A program made the translations under genes and the position numbers. Of a DNA stretch of 64,000 bases, positions 17,092 through 26,507 are shown piece by piece. The notes under the pieces were generated by a model. That model had not been told where the DNA came from, did not search any database, and worked only from the letters and a program-made list of their open reading frames with translations. The stretch's first letter is position 1. Every line of letters starts with the position of its first letter. The DNA comes from Marinicella rhabdoformis (lineage in GTDB: Bacteria; Pseudomonadota; Gammaproteobacteria; Xanthomonadales; Marinicellaceae): NCBI RefSeq assembly GCF_009671245.1, contig NZ_VTFS01000002.1, positions 186,001 through 250,000 of the forward strand, written 5' to 3'.

Positions 17092-18339
17092 ATGACGAAA
17101 CGAAGAGTTGTGGTAACTGGTATGGGCATTGTCTCACCAGTTGGAAACACCTTACAGGCGGCTTGGCAAAATATTGTCAATGGCGTCAGTGGCATTGCGC
17201 CGATTACACATTTTGATACCGAAGGTTTTGCTGCCACCATTGCAGGTGAAATCAAGGATTTCGATGCCAAAGAATACGTGTCAGGTAAAGACGCAAAAAA
17301 AATGGATCCATTCATACACTATGCCATGGCTGCCGGAACACAAGCGATGGAAGATTCAGGCTTAGAAGTTACTGAGGCCAATGCTGAACGCATTGGTGTA
17401 TATGTTGGTGCTGGCATTGGTGGCATATTAGGTATTCAAAAAACCACTGAAACATGGCTGGACAAAGGGCCAAGAAGGATCTCTCCATTTTTTATTCCCA
17501 GTACCATAATCAATATGGCCTCTGGACATTTGAGCATTAAATACGGCTTAAAAGGCCCTAATTTGGCCATGGTGTCGGCTTGTAGTTCAGCAACCCACAG
17601 TATTGGTATGGCTTTCCGCTCCATTGTTTATGGTGATGCTGATGTGATGGTTTGTGGTGGTGCAGAATATGCATCCACGCCTATTGCCATTGGTGGATTT
17701 TCTAGTTCTAAGGCTTTGTCGACGCGCAACGATGATCCAACAGCTGCTTCTCGCCCATGGGATAAAGAGCGCGATGGCTTTGTTTTGGGTGATGGCGCGG
17801 GTGTTTTGGTTATTGAGGAATATGAACATGCTGTAAAACGCGGTGCCAAAATTTATGCAGAATTGTCAGGTTTTGGTATGAGTTCTGACGCCCATCACAT
17901 GACGGCGCCATCTCCTGGCGGTGAAGGCGCGGCACGATGCATGGCCAATGCGATTAAAGATTCAGGCTTTAATGCCGATCAATTTAATTTTGTTAATGCG
18001 CACGGCACCTCTACACCACAAGGTGATAAAGGTGAAAGTGATGCAGTTAAATTGACCTTTGGTGATCATGCCAAAAACATGGGTGTGACATCGACTAAAT
18101 CTATGACGGGCCATTTATTGGGTGCAGCGGGTGGAATTGAGGCCATTTTCACAGCCATGAGTTTACATAATCAAGTGATGACGCCTACCATAAACTTGAC
18201 CAACCCTGATCCAGAATGCGACCTTGACTATGTGCCCAATCAAGCCAGAGATGCCAAAATTGATGTGGCCATTTCAAATTCATTTGGGTTTGGTGGCACC
18301 AATGGTTCTTTGGTGTTCAATCGATTGTCAGTTAAATAA
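17092..18339 (+). CDS. fabF: beta-ketoacyl-ACP synthase II
   Basis: 415-aa elongating condensing enzyme. Nucleophile Cys164 lies in VSACSSATHS, and the two histidines sit in NAHGTSTPQGD (about 304) and GHLLGAAGG (about 341). NSFGFGGTNGSLVF closes the family pattern. A GTGGGGACAAAAAC leader before ATGAC matches that of fabH. Confidence 0.97.
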   Translation: MTKRRVVVTGMGIVSPVGNTLQAAWQNIVNGVSGIAPITHFDTEGFAATIAGEIKDFDAKEYVSGKDAKKMDPFIHYAMAAGTQAMEDSGLEVTEANAERIGVYVGAGIGGILGIQKTTETWLDKGPRRISPFFIPSTIINMASGHLSIKYGLKGPNLAMVSACSSATHSIGMAFRSIVYGDADVMVCGGAEYASTPIAIGGFSSSKALSTRNDDPTAASRPWDKERDGFVLGDGAGVLVIEEYEHAVKRGAKIYAELSGFGMSSDAHHMTAPSPGGEGAARCMANAIKDSGFNADQFNFVNAHGTSTPQGDKGESDAVKLTFGDHAKNMGVTSTKSMTGHLLGAAGGIEAIFTAMSLHNQVMTPTINLTNPDPECDLDYVPNQARDAKIDVAISNSFGFGGTNGSLVFNRLSVK

Positions 18340-18354
18340 AGTCAGACCAATCGA

Positions 18355-19656
18355 ATGGTTGTCAAAGCAATCAATAAAAAGCCCGATTTTCAGTCACTTG
18401 CGACTGATTCGGGCTTTTTTCCTGTCTTGTTAGAAAGCCAGTCAAATAACCCACAAACCGGCCGTTACAGCATCTTAATGGCTGCGCCCGCATCTGAACA
18501 ATTTGCTTACGACTTGTCGGGATTGAACAAACTGCTCAACTGTATCGACCAAACGCCTAAGGCCCAATCATCGGTATTGCCTTTTGAATTTGGGTGGATG
18601 GTTTATTTGGCTTATGAGTGCGCAGCAGTATTTGAAGAAAAGTTAGCAGGTCAACTGCCAAAGCTGACAGATGAGCCCTTAGCTGTAGCCATTTATTGCC
18701 AAGGTGCTGTGTTATATGATCACATAGATAAAAAAACTTACATCACAGCCGAAGATGAGGTGACAGCAGCTGCCATTGCATCTAAGGTCGATAATTTGGA
18801 TGGAAAGGCCGCTTCGCTAAAAGGGTGTTTTTCTTGTCAAGAAGAGGCGCCAACACCATTTAAAGAACAAGTGAAGCGTGCCAAAGAATACATTGTTTCG
18901 GGTGACATTTATCAAGCCAACCTTTCGCGGCAATGGAATTTAAGTGCAGAGGAAAGTATCTGTCCTTTGGCTGTTTTTGCTGCCATGAAAGCAAAAAATC
19001 CTGCACCATTTGCAGCCTTGCTACAAACCCCACTTTGGTCGATGGTCAGTTCATCTCCCGAGCGACTGGTTCAAGTCAAGTCAGGTCAAGTTTCTACGCG
19101 GCCGATTGCTGGAACGCGACCCAGAAGTGAAGATGCTGATAAAGATCGTGCGCTGATTGAAGAATTGCTCAATACACCCAAAGAACAGGCTGAACATGTG
19201 ATGTTAATTGATTTAGAACGCAATGACATAGGGCGGGTGAGCAAAAAAGGGACGGTTCATGTGGATGAATTGATGGTCATTGAGTCTTATCCAACCGTGC
19301 ATCACATAGTATCTAATGTGGTAGGGCAATTAATTCCTGGTGCGACTGTGGTCGATGTGCTTCGATCTTTGTTTCCAGGGGGGACTATCACAGGCTGTCC
19401 CAAAGTGCGTTGTATGGAAGTGATTGCTGAATTAGAGCAACGTCCACGCGGTTTTTATACCGGTTCAATTGGTTACATCAACCACGATGGACAAATGGAT
19501 TTTAATATATTGATCAGAAGCTTGGCCATTTCAGATGGTAACGTTCGCTTATTCGCCGGTGCAGGTATCGTACATGACTCTGATCCGGATGCTGAATTGA
19601 TAGAAACACGCCACAAAGCCAGAGGTTTATTGCGGGTTTTGGGAGCTGAAAAGTAA
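18355..19656 (+). CDS. pabB: aminodeoxychorismate synthase component I
   Basis: 433-aa chorismate-binding enzyme that with a glutaminase makes 4-amino-4-deoxychorismate for folate. RAKEYIVSGDIYQANLSRQW, SSSPERLVQV, IDLERNDIGRVSKKGTV, FPGGTITGCPKVRCMEVI and FNILIRSLAI are family blocks. The active-site block reads RPIAGTRPR (Ala252) where E. coli PabB has PIKGT with a catalytic lysine, so it is TrpE-like at this point. The directly following pabC and the short length argue for PabB rather than TrpE. A terminator hairpin overlaps codons 8-22, so the start could be internal (for example TTG 18427). Confidence 0.85.
   Translation: MVVKAINKKPDFQSLATDSGFFPVLLESQSNNPQTGRYSILMAAPASEQFAYDLSGLNKLLNCIDQTPKAQSSVLPFEFGWMVYLAYECAAVFEEKLAGQLPKLTDEPLAVAIYCQGAVLYDHIDKKTYITAEDEVTAAAIASKVDNLDGKAASLKGCFSCQEEAPTPFKEQVKRAKEYIVSGDIYQANLSRQWNLSAEESICPLAVFAAMKAKNPAPFAALLQTPLWSMVSSSPERLVQVKSGQVSTRPIAGTRPRSEDADKDRALIEELLNTPKEQAEHVMLIDLERNDIGRVSKKGTVHVDELMVIESYPTVHHIVSNVVGQLIPGATVVDVLRSLFPGGTITGCPKVRCMEVIAELEQRPRGFYTGSIGYINHDGQMDFNILIRSLAISDGNVRLFAGAGIVHDSDPDAELIETRHKARGLLRVLGAEK
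18376..18420 (+). terminator. fabF terminator lying inside the pabB 5' end
   Basis: GCCCGA (18381-18386) pairs with TCGGGC (18409-18414), TCAGTC (18390-18395) with GACTGA (18402-18407), with a preceding A5 run and a following T6 run: a strong intrinsic terminator. It lies within the pabB frame, which reads through it as KKPDFQSLATDSGFF. Confidence 0.8.
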
Positions 19657-20463
19657 GTGTCGGAACTCATGGCAAGTTCAATCAAAGTGCTCGACTGGAA
19701 AGCGTTAATCAATCGAGGCTTGCAGTATGGCGATGGGATTTTTGAAACCATGCGATTGGTTAATGGAAAAGTGCCATTGTGGCAGTTTCATTGGCATAGG
19801 TTTCAACAATCAGCTCAATATTTAAACCTTAATTGTCCAAATGAAGCTGAAATTTTAAAACAAATTGACAGTTGGTTTGTGGCGGAAGAAGCATCACATG
19901 CTGTGATAAAACTCACTTTGTTCAGACAAGCTAAGGGCAGGGGGTATGCAGCACAGCACAAAGACAGTGACTGGATACTGCAGTCCTCGCCTTTACCACA
20001 TGAAAATAAAAAGCCTTTTCATTTAGGTTTGGCGCAGCTGCAACTGGCAGAACAGCCTTGTTTGGCGGGTATCAAGCACTTAAACCGATTGGAGCAAGTG
20101 TTTTTGGCTCGAGAGCTTCAGCAATCAAGGTTCGATGAAATGCTGGTTTGTGCTCAATCAGGAGAGTTGATTGAATCCGTAAGCCAGAATGTGGTTTTGT
20201 TGAAGGATGACGAGCTATATACACCAAAAACAACGCGCTGTGGTGTGTCAGGAGTGGGTTTGGCATGGCTGAAAAGTCATGTCACTGTGAAGAGTGTCAA
20301 TATTCAAGTGAGTGAATTGTCGTCATTTGATGGTTTGTTTTTAATCAACAGTGTGCGTGGTATCTCGTCAGTCGAATCTGTTGATGGTGTGAAAAAGTTC
20401 AGCACAGCATCTTCACTTCACGATAGAATTGAGCATTCGTGGAATGAGTTAATGAGTTTGTGA
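19657..20463 (+). CDS. pabC: aminodeoxychorismate lyase
   Basis: 268-aa fold-type IV PLP enzyme releasing p-aminobenzoate from aminodeoxychorismate. GLQYGDGIFETMRLVNGKVP is the N-terminal family block; Lys140 in AGIKHLNRLEQVFLA binds PLP; LIESVSQNVVLL corresponds to the conserved E-(S/G)-(S/T)-N region. The GTG start immediately follows the pabB stop, so the two are coupled. Its stop overlaps mltG. Confidence 0.93.
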   Translation: MSELMASSIKVLDWKALINRGLQYGDGIFETMRLVNGKVPLWQFHWHRFQQSAQYLNLNCPNEAEILKQIDSWFVAEEASHAVIKLTLFRQAKGRGYAAQHKDSDWILQSSPLPHENKKPFHLGLAQLQLAEQPCLAGIKHLNRLEQVFLARELQQSRFDEMLVCAQSGELIESVSQNVVLLKDDELYTPKTTRCGVSGVGLAWLKSHVTVKSVNIQVSELSSFDGLFLINSVRGISSVESVDGVKKFSTASSLHDRIEHSWNELMSL

Positions 20464-21473
20464 AAAAAATACTGATTCAATCTGTATTGGTTGTCGTTGT
20501 GCTGGCTTTGGCTGCACTGTACTTGTTTTATAATAGGTACAATAATTTTCTATTGAGCCCTGTTTTTCATCAGGTGCCGGTCACACTAGACATCAAAAAA
20601 GGAAGTAATTATACAGATTTCATCTCTTTGCTTAAGTCAAAGGGAGGTAAAGGTGAATTGTGGCAGTGGAAGTTGTTGGCCAGATTGAACCCTGATCAAT
20701 CGCAAATAAAAGCCGGAGAATTTGAAATTGTTAAGCGTTCCACTCCTCGAGAATTGCTGGCCTATATTGATGGCAATAATGTCAAAAGTTACCAATATAC
20801 TTTGATTGAAGGCCTGACTTGGAAAACCATCAAATCAGAACTGTTTGAAGCGCCTATGAAGCATGTGCTGATTGACATGAGTGATGAACAATTGATGTCA
20901 AAGTTAAGTATTGATGCGCCTTCATTAGAGGGTCAGTTTTTACCTGAAACTTATCAGTTTGTTAAGGGAGACAGTGACCTGTCAGTGATGAAACGTTCAC
21001 ATCAAGCGTTAAAAGAAGTGTTAGCAGATGCATGGTCATCACGCTCAGAAAAAGTAAAACTCAAAACACCTTATGAACTGTTAATCTTGGCATCCATCAT
21101 TGAAAAAGAGACGGCTGTGGCTTCAGAAAGAACCACCATTTCTGGTGTTTTTCACCGACGATTACTCAAAGGAATGAAATTACAAACAGATCCAACCGTT
21201 ATTTATGGTGTGGGTGAAGATTATGCAGGCGACATTACAAGGGCGCATTTAAAGACTGATACACCTTACAATACCTATACTCGAAAGGGATTGCCGCCAA
21301 CGCCAATTGCCATGGCAAGTGAAGCATCCATCAGGGCAGCGGCTCAACCCAAAGATGGAAAAGCGCTTTATTTTGTTGCCAATGGCTTGGGGGGGCATAC
21401 TTTTTCAAATACCTACGATGAGCACCTGAAAGCCGTCAAAAAATATTTAAGAGCGCAAAGAAACAAACCATGA
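20460..21473 (+). CDS. mltG: endolytic murein transglycosylase MltG
   Basis: 337 aa, one N-terminal transmembrane helix (about residues 4-24), then the periplasmic YceG/MltG domain. The catalytic glutamate lies in LASIIEKETAVASERTTISG (about 210-229), followed by KLQTDPTVIYG and TPYNTYTRKGLPPTPIA. It cleaves nascent glycan strands. GTG start overlaps the pabC stop (GTGA). The pabC-mltG-tmk-holB order is conserved. Confidence 0.95.
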   Translation: MKKILIQSVLVVVVLALAALYLFYNRYNNFLLSPVFHQVPVTLDIKKGSNYTDFISLLKSKGGKGELWQWKLLARLNPDQSQIKAGEFEIVKRSTPRELLAYIDGNNVKSYQYTLIEGLTWKTIKSELFEAPMKHVLIDMSDEQLMSKLSIDAPSLEGQFLPETYQFVKGDSDLSVMKRSHQALKEVLADAWSSRSEKVKLKTPYELLILASIIEKETAVASERTTISGVFHRRLLKGMKLQTDPTVIYGVGEDYAGDITRAHLKTDTPYNTYTRKGLPPTPIAMASEASIRAAAQPKDGKALYFVANGLGGHTFSNTYDEHLKAVKKYLRAQRNKP

Positions 21474-22117
21474 GTCACAAGTCGTTTTTTAACCAAATTC
21501 CTGCACAATTTATTTCATTGGAAGGCTCAGAAGGTGCAGGGAAGTCCAGTGCCTTATCAGTCATCACTTCAATTTTAGATTCTTGGTCGATTCCTTACAT
21601 CACCACCAGAGAGCCTGGAGGAGAAGAAAGTGCTGAAAAAATTCGGGATATTTTATTGTATGCCAATCATTTGGATGCTCAAACAGAGTTGCTATTGATG
21701 TTTGCTGCACGAAATGAGCATGTGGTTAAAACGATTAGGCCTGCTTTGGCTGCTGGAACATGGGTGGTGTCCGATCGATTTGTCGATGCCAGCTTTGCCT
21801 ATCAAGGTGGTGGGAGATCAATTGATAATCATGTGATTGGTTTTTTGGAGCAGTTGACTGTGGGGGATACGGTGCCTGATTTGACACTGTATTTGGATGT
21901 CACACCTGAAGTGGGGCTGTCTCGAGCCGCCGCACGCTCTGAAAAAGACCGCATTGAAAAAGAAGACATGACTTTTTTTCAAACCATAAGAACAGCCTAT
22001 TTGGCCCGGTTAAAAGCCTATCCAAAACGAATCAAGCATGTCGATGCGGATGTGAATATTGATCAAGTGGCTGAGCAGATCAAACGAGTTATGAATAATT
22101 TCAAGGAGCAGCTGTGA
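21470..22117 (+). CDS. tmk: thymidylate kinase
   Basis: 215-aa dTMP kinase. P-loop FISLEGSEGAGKSSA at about 16-30, REPGGEESAEKIRDILL (DRY/E-loop region), and VSDRFVDASFAYQGGGR (dTMP-binding loop). It supplies dTDP for DNA synthesis. ATGA overlap with mltG and with holB downstream. Confidence 0.96.
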   Translation: MSHKSFFNQIPAQFISLEGSEGAGKSSALSVITSILDSWSIPYITTREPGGEESAEKIRDILLYANHLDAQTELLLMFAARNEHVVKTIRPALAAGTWVVSDRFVDASFAYQGGGRSIDNHVIGFLEQLTVGDTVPDLTLYLDVTPEVGLSRAAARSEKDRIEKEDMTFFQTIRTAYLARLKAYPKRIKHVDADVNIDQVAEQIKRVMNNFKEQL

Positions 22118-23082
22118 GCAATATGTTTTGGTTGAGTGATGCCCAAAATGCTTGGCAAGGGATGATTGGCAAGGGTATTAAGCCCCAAGCAGTGATTGTC
22201 AATGGAGCAGAAGGTGTAGGAAAGCGTGCATTGTTGGCGCAAATCATTCCTGTCATGTTATGTTCGAAAAGTGATGAACAAGCCTGTGGTGAATGTCAGA
22301 GTTGTCGTTTAAATCATGCTGGGCATCACCCAGATGTGTTGACTGTGACACCTGAAAATAATTTGGTAAAGGTGGGTATGATCAGAGATTTAACTGATTT
22401 CTTTGTTTCTACCCCCCATTGCTCCCAGCATAAAATTGCGGTGATTCACCAGGCACATCTGATGAATAATTCTGCGGCTAATGCCTTGTTAAAAGTGTTA
22501 GAGGAGCCACCATCTTCTGGGACTTTGTTTTTGCTTTCTGAAGCAAAGCACCACTTACTTCCTACAATCAGAAGTCGTTGTATCAGTCTAGATATTGCAA
22601 TTCCAGAATCGATAGCACCTGAAGTGTATCAATGGCTTGTATCTCAATACGATAATGAAAAAGAAGTATTGGCCATACATCCCCTAATGTCTGGTGAACC
22701 ATTGTCGGCATTGGCCTGTTTGAAGGCAGGAGTTTTGACGGAGTTTATTGCATTTTTAGATGACGTCTGTGGCTTTATAGTAGGTCAAGACTCTTTGGTT
22801 GCCGTAGTAAAAAAATGGCATGAAACTATTGGCCTTAAGCATTTGGAAATGTGGCAACAATTAAATATGTTGTTACTAAAGGAATGTTCCAAACAGCCAT
22901 TGAATAAAAAATGGTCTGGTCATCAGTTCAGTAAATTGCTCAAAAAAGAGCCGCAAAGTGCTGATTTAATAATCAAAATGAATGATTTGATACAGGGTGT
23001 TGTGCTAAAATTTAATACACAACTTAAAAAACAATTGATGTTAGAATCATTGTTATTTCAAATCAAACAACGGATTTCTTAG
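22114..23082 (+). CDS. holB: DNA polymerase III subunit delta'
   Basis: 322-aa clamp-loader subunit. It has a degenerate P-loop NGAEGVGKRALL, a zinc finger CGECQSCRLNHAGHHPD, HQAHLMNNSAANALLKVLEEPP (sensor region) and TIRSRC, all typical of delta'. Start GTG 22114 (overlapping tmk) or ATG 22123. C-terminal half is poorly conserved as usual. Confidence 0.93.
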   Translation: MSNMFWLSDAQNAWQGMIGKGIKPQAVIVNGAEGVGKRALLAQIIPVMLCSKSDEQACGECQSCRLNHAGHHPDVLTVTPENNLVKVGMIRDLTDFFVSTPHCSQHKIAVIHQAHLMNNSAANALLKVLEEPPSSGTLFLLSEAKHHLLPTIRSRCISLDIAIPESIAPEVYQWLVSQYDNEKEVLAIHPLMSGEPLSALACLKAGVLTEFIAFLDDVCGFIVGQDSLVAVVKKWHETIGLKHLEMWQQLNMLLLKECSKQPLNKKWSGHQFSKLLKKEPQSADLIIKMNDLIQGVVLKFNTQLKKQLMLESLLFQIKQRIS

Positions 23083-23091
23083 GGGTAAGTT

Positions 23092-23448
23092 ATGGCTTTC
23101 ATGGGAGGCATGGGTAAAAAAGGTATTTTGTCTTTGAATATTCAAGGAGCTGCAGAGCTGCATAAACATTATATGCCTTTTATTCAAAATGGCGGGCTGT
23201 TTGTTAAAACCAGTAATGAGTATAAACTGGGCGAAGAGGTTTTTGTTTTGGTTACTTTGGATGAAGAAGAACGCATGCCTGTGACTGGAAAGGTTATTTG
23301 GGTTACACCTAAAGGGGCACAAGGGTCTAAATCTGCTGGGATTGGCATACAGCTCGCCCAAAATGCAGATATGAATGTGGTTAGAAAACAAATTGACACC
23401 ATTCTTGCTCCTTATGGCGGAGAGGAAATACCAACGGAAACCATGTAA
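23092..23448 (+). CDS. pilZ: PilZ domain type IV pilus assembly protein
   Basis: 118-aa protein closely following Pseudomonas PilZ: GILSLNIQGAAELHKHYMPF, NGGLFVKTSNEYKLGEEVF and VTGKVIWVTPKGAQGSKSAG. Like PilZ proper it lacks the RxxxR...DxSxxG c-di-GMP pair, so it probably works by partner binding in pilus biogenesis rather than by binding c-di-GMP. The tmk-holB-pilZ order matches Pseudomonas; tatD, often next, is absent. Confidence 0.93.
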   Translation: MAFMGGMGKKGILSLNIQGAAELHKHYMPFIQNGGLFVKTSNEYKLGEEVFVLVTLDEEERMPVTGKVIWVTPKGAQGSKSAGIGIQLAQNADMNVVRKQIDTILAPYGGEEIPTETM

Positions 23449-23450
23449 AT

Positions 23451-23945
23451 ATGTCAACTTTTTTTAGCAACCAAGAATTGATTGTTCTTGAAGAAGAGTT
23501 TAGAAATACTTCTCAACTGCTATACATGTCAAAAAATGACACAGAAGGATTGGCTAACAGTTTAAAGTCCCTGTCATTGAGAACAGGTTGGGCTATATAC
23601 CTATGGGATAGTACCAATGGTCTTTCAAACTTAAAGAATAATGAGCCACCTTCGCCCAAAACTAAAGACATCAGCCATGCCATAGAATACGCTTCAAATC
23701 GCAAACATTTTTCAGTGTTTGTTTTTCCGGTGATGAATAAAAGTGTATGGTTAGATACAAAATTATATTTATCAAAAATCAAAGCTTTGCCCTCAGAAGT
23801 GGTTAAATATTTATTTATTTTACCCAAAGGAGACAGCAGTCAATTTTTTGAAAAACAAGGGAAAAAAGTTGAGTTAAGCTTTGGTCTAGACGGAGAGTAT
23901 GTCTTAAGGGATGGTCGTTGGGTTAATTCAAATGCCATATCTTGA
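23451..23945 (+). CDS. hypothetical protein between pilZ and a GGDEF-EAL gene
   Basis: 164-aa soluble protein, not recognised. It starts two nucleotides after pilZ and its 3' end overlaps the next gene, so it is firmly inside the operon. There is no signal peptide or membrane segment; it has a mix of helices and a hydrophobic core (HFSVFVFPVMNKSVWLD, VVKYLFILPKG). Position suggests a link to pilus or c-di-GMP control, which is inference only. Confidence 0.75.
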   Translation: MSTFFSNQELIVLEEEFRNTSQLLYMSKNDTEGLANSLKSLSLRTGWAIYLWDSTNGLSNLKNNEPPSPKTKDISHAIEYASNRKHFSVFVFPVMNKSVWLDTKLYLSKIKALPSEVVKYLFILPKGDSSQFFEKQGKKVELSFGLDGEYVLRDGRWVNSNAIS

Positions 23946-26502
23946 TCACAATATTTTAATCGCGTGTGACAGTAAGAAAGACAGGCTGTCTTTCTTTAAT
24001 TATTTTGATAACCAACAAGCAAGCCAGATTTTTACTGCTTCAGACATGCAGCAAGTTTTGGAAATACTAGAATCTGAGGAACAAGTACAAGTTTTGGTTA
24101 TTGAAATTTCTCCTCGATGGCTAAAAGGCAAAGCGCAAATTGAAGCCATTCACGCCAAGCAGTTAGGCATAAAGATTGTTGGCGTTTTTGCAGAAACAAT
24201 TCAAGTTGACAGTGAAGCTTACCAAACAATTGATGCTTGGATTGACGACAGTTATTTTTCTCCCATTTCTCAGAATGAACTGACTGCAAGGATGGGGTTG
24301 GACATAAAAAAAATCAGTCAACATGATGTGGCTCAAGCCAAAATTGTTCAGCTTGATACATTGGTTAATTTACTCTTTCCTGTCAGTGCTTATCCTATGT
24401 TCTTATATGATGTTTCTGATGAAACAGTATGTTATGTTAATGAACAAATTTTAACAATGACAGGACTGACGGAAGACAAACTGTTGAACAAAGGATATGA
24501 ACAGCTGGCTGCATACCCCAATAACATCAGTGCCAATCAAATCAATCGAATTGTTAATGAACGTGGGAGTGCAACCTTAGATTTTGAAGTAAAAACAAGA
24601 CTTAAAAAACGCAGCAGGTTGTTTGCCAGTTTGAATATGCAATCATTGTATTTAGATGGAAGGCCGTATTATTTGGGTCAATTACAAAATATTTCACAAT
24701 CAGTTTTTTACAGTCAATTCGTTAAAAAATTAAAGGAATTCCAGTTATTAGACTTCTCTAGTGTACACATCGCTGAAGACATGGCAGATTTGGTTAAGTG
24801 GACTGGAGTAAACTTTTTCTTTGCTGTTAAAAAAAGTGCCAACAATTACGATGAGGTTGTTTGGGATTATTCTCAGGACAATATGTGTGAACTTTTTGTC
24901 AAAGCAAAACATGAGTTTCTGATCAGAAAACTTCAGGATGCCAACAGCTTAGAAATAGAACATGGTGCACACCGTCAGATTCCAGGTGATGAGTTTGTTA
25001 AGTTTTATTCTATAAATAGCCTGATGGTTTATCGTTGTGTGGTTGACAAGGATTCTGACATCATGGTCGTTGCGGGCGGGAATGATTTATTGCTAGACTG
25101 GGAGCCAACCACTTTACTGTTCAGTGAATTGTCTGACCACTACGCCAAACATATGGCGTTTACCGCTTTAAAGGCTTCTCATGAGTCAGAAAGTCAATAT
25201 GACGTTTTGACGGGGTTAATTAACAGGCGATATATAGTAAAAACCATAGAGCAGGTTATGCTTGATCCTAAGTCACAAGAAGATTTTAAGGCGTTGGTAT
25301 TCTTGGATTTAGACAGGTTTAAAATAATAAATGATTCTTTGGGGCATGATGTTGGTGACAGTGTGCTCATATCAGTCGCTAATGTACTGAAGCGTTTTAT
25401 CGGCAAGCATGGGGTGGCTGCACGCTATGCGGGTGACGAGTTTCTCATTTGGTTAGATGATGTTGAAGATAAAGAGTCTGTGCAAAAAATTGCCACTCAA
25501 GTACTTCAGGCTGTTGCGCATCCAATTGGATTGGATAACGGCAGCGAGTTAAAAATAACTGTTAGCATGGGTATAGCATATTATCCCGAGCATGCTAAAT
25601 CGGTCGGTCATTTAATTAAGAATGCGGACACAGCACTCTATGATGCCAAACTTAAAGGTAAAAATAGGTTTTCTGAATATACCCCTTCCCAAGAAGGAGA
25701 ATCTGCCAAGCAACTGGAGGAAATGGAAAAAAACCTTTCGTATGCGATTGATAACAACCAGTTGGATGTCTATTTCCAACCTAAAATTGATGCTGCAACT
25801 GAGGATATCATGGGGTTTGAGGCACTGGTTCGATGGGAGCACCCAGAATTAGGGATTATCAGTCCTGGCTTATTCATTCCACTTGCTGAACAGACTGGAT
25901 TGATCCATAAAATCGGTTATTTGGTTTTGCATAAGTCATGTAAAAGACTGAAGCAATGGCAAGATGAGTTTGGTTTGATGCTGAATATGTCTGTTAATTT
26001 ATCACCTTTACAGTTGAGTGATAACAAATTAATAGACCGTATAAAACAAGTGATTAAACAATCTGCTATTCACCCAAAATATTTGGATTTTGAAATTACA
26101 GAAAGCGAGAAGTTTGAAGATGTGGGTGATGCCTTGAAGATGATGAGAAAAATCGTTGATCTAGGCTGTACTTTATCAATTGACGATTTTGGAACTGGGC
26201 ATTCAACTTTAGAATACATCAGAAAAATCCCTGCTAAAACTTTAAAGATAGATCAAACTTTTGTCAAAAACATTGGTCTGAGTCCTGATGATGAGGCCAT
26301 ATTAGATGCAACCATTGATATTGCAAAAAGGGTGGGGCATAAAATTGTGGCAGAAGGTGTTGAAACTGAGGAGCAAAGACATTACTTGGCAGCCAAGGGC
26401 TGTGAGTATTTTCAAGGGTTTTTGTTTTGTCGCCCATTACCTTCAGCGGACATCAATGAAATATTAAAGCAACGTGCTGTTTTACTTAGTAATGCAGGAT
26501 AA
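23911..26502 (+). CDS. REC-like/PAS/GGDEF/EAL cyclic-di-GMP protein
   Basis: 863 aa (855-863 depending on start: ATG 23911 or ATG 23932). Order: a degenerate receiver-like domain (about 15-125), a PAS domain (about 160-265, FLYDVSDETVCYVNEQIL), a spacer (about 270-420), GGDEF (about 425-590) and EAL (about 610-860). The GGDEF motif is AGDEF at about 507 with no RxxD inhibitory site upstream. The EAL half is intact: EALVRW (637), NLSPLQL, EITESE, IDDFGTGHSTLEY, LKIDQTFV, AEGVETEEQ. A working phosphodiesterase is therefore likely; cyclase activity is possible. It probably tunes c-di-GMP for surface behaviour, given the adjacent pilZ. Confidence 0.9.
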   Translation: MVVGLIQMPYLDHNILIACDSKKDRLSFFNYFDNQQASQIFTASDMQQVLEILESEEQVQVLVIEISPRWLKGKAQIEAIHAKQLGIKIVGVFAETIQVDSEAYQTIDAWIDDSYFSPISQNELTARMGLDIKKISQHDVAQAKIVQLDTLVNLLFPVSAYPMFLYDVSDETVCYVNEQILTMTGLTEDKLLNKGYEQLAAYPNNISANQINRIVNERGSATLDFEVKTRLKKRSRLFASLNMQSLYLDGRPYYLGQLQNISQSVFYSQFVKKLKEFQLLDFSSVHIAEDMADLVKWTGVNFFFAVKKSANNYDEVVWDYSQDNMCELFVKAKHEFLIRKLQDANSLEIEHGAHRQIPGDEFVKFYSINSLMVYRCVVDKDSDIMVVAGGNDLLLDWEPTTLLFSELSDHYAKHMAFTALKASHESESQYDVLTGLINRRYIVKTIEQVMLDPKSQEDFKALVFLDLDRFKIINDSLGHDVGDSVLISVANVLKRFIGKHGVAARYAGDEFLIWLDDVEDKESVQKIATQVLQAVAHPIGLDNGSELKITVSMGIAYYPEHAKSVGHLIKNADTALYDAKLKGKNRFSEYTPSQEGESAKQLEEMEKNLSYAIDNNQLDVYFQPKIDAATEDIMGFEALVRWEHPELGIISPGLFIPLAEQTGLIHKIGYLVLHKSCKRLKQWQDEFGLMLNMSVNLSPLQLSDNKLIDRIKQVIKQSAIHPKYLDFEITESEKFEDVGDALKMMRKIVDLGCTLSIDDFGTGHSTLEYIRKIPAKTLKIDQTFVKNIGLSPDDEAILDATIDIAKRVGHKIVAEGVETEEQRHYLAAKGCEYFQGFLFCRPLPSADINEILKQRAVLLSNAG

Positions 26503-26507
26503 TTTTT

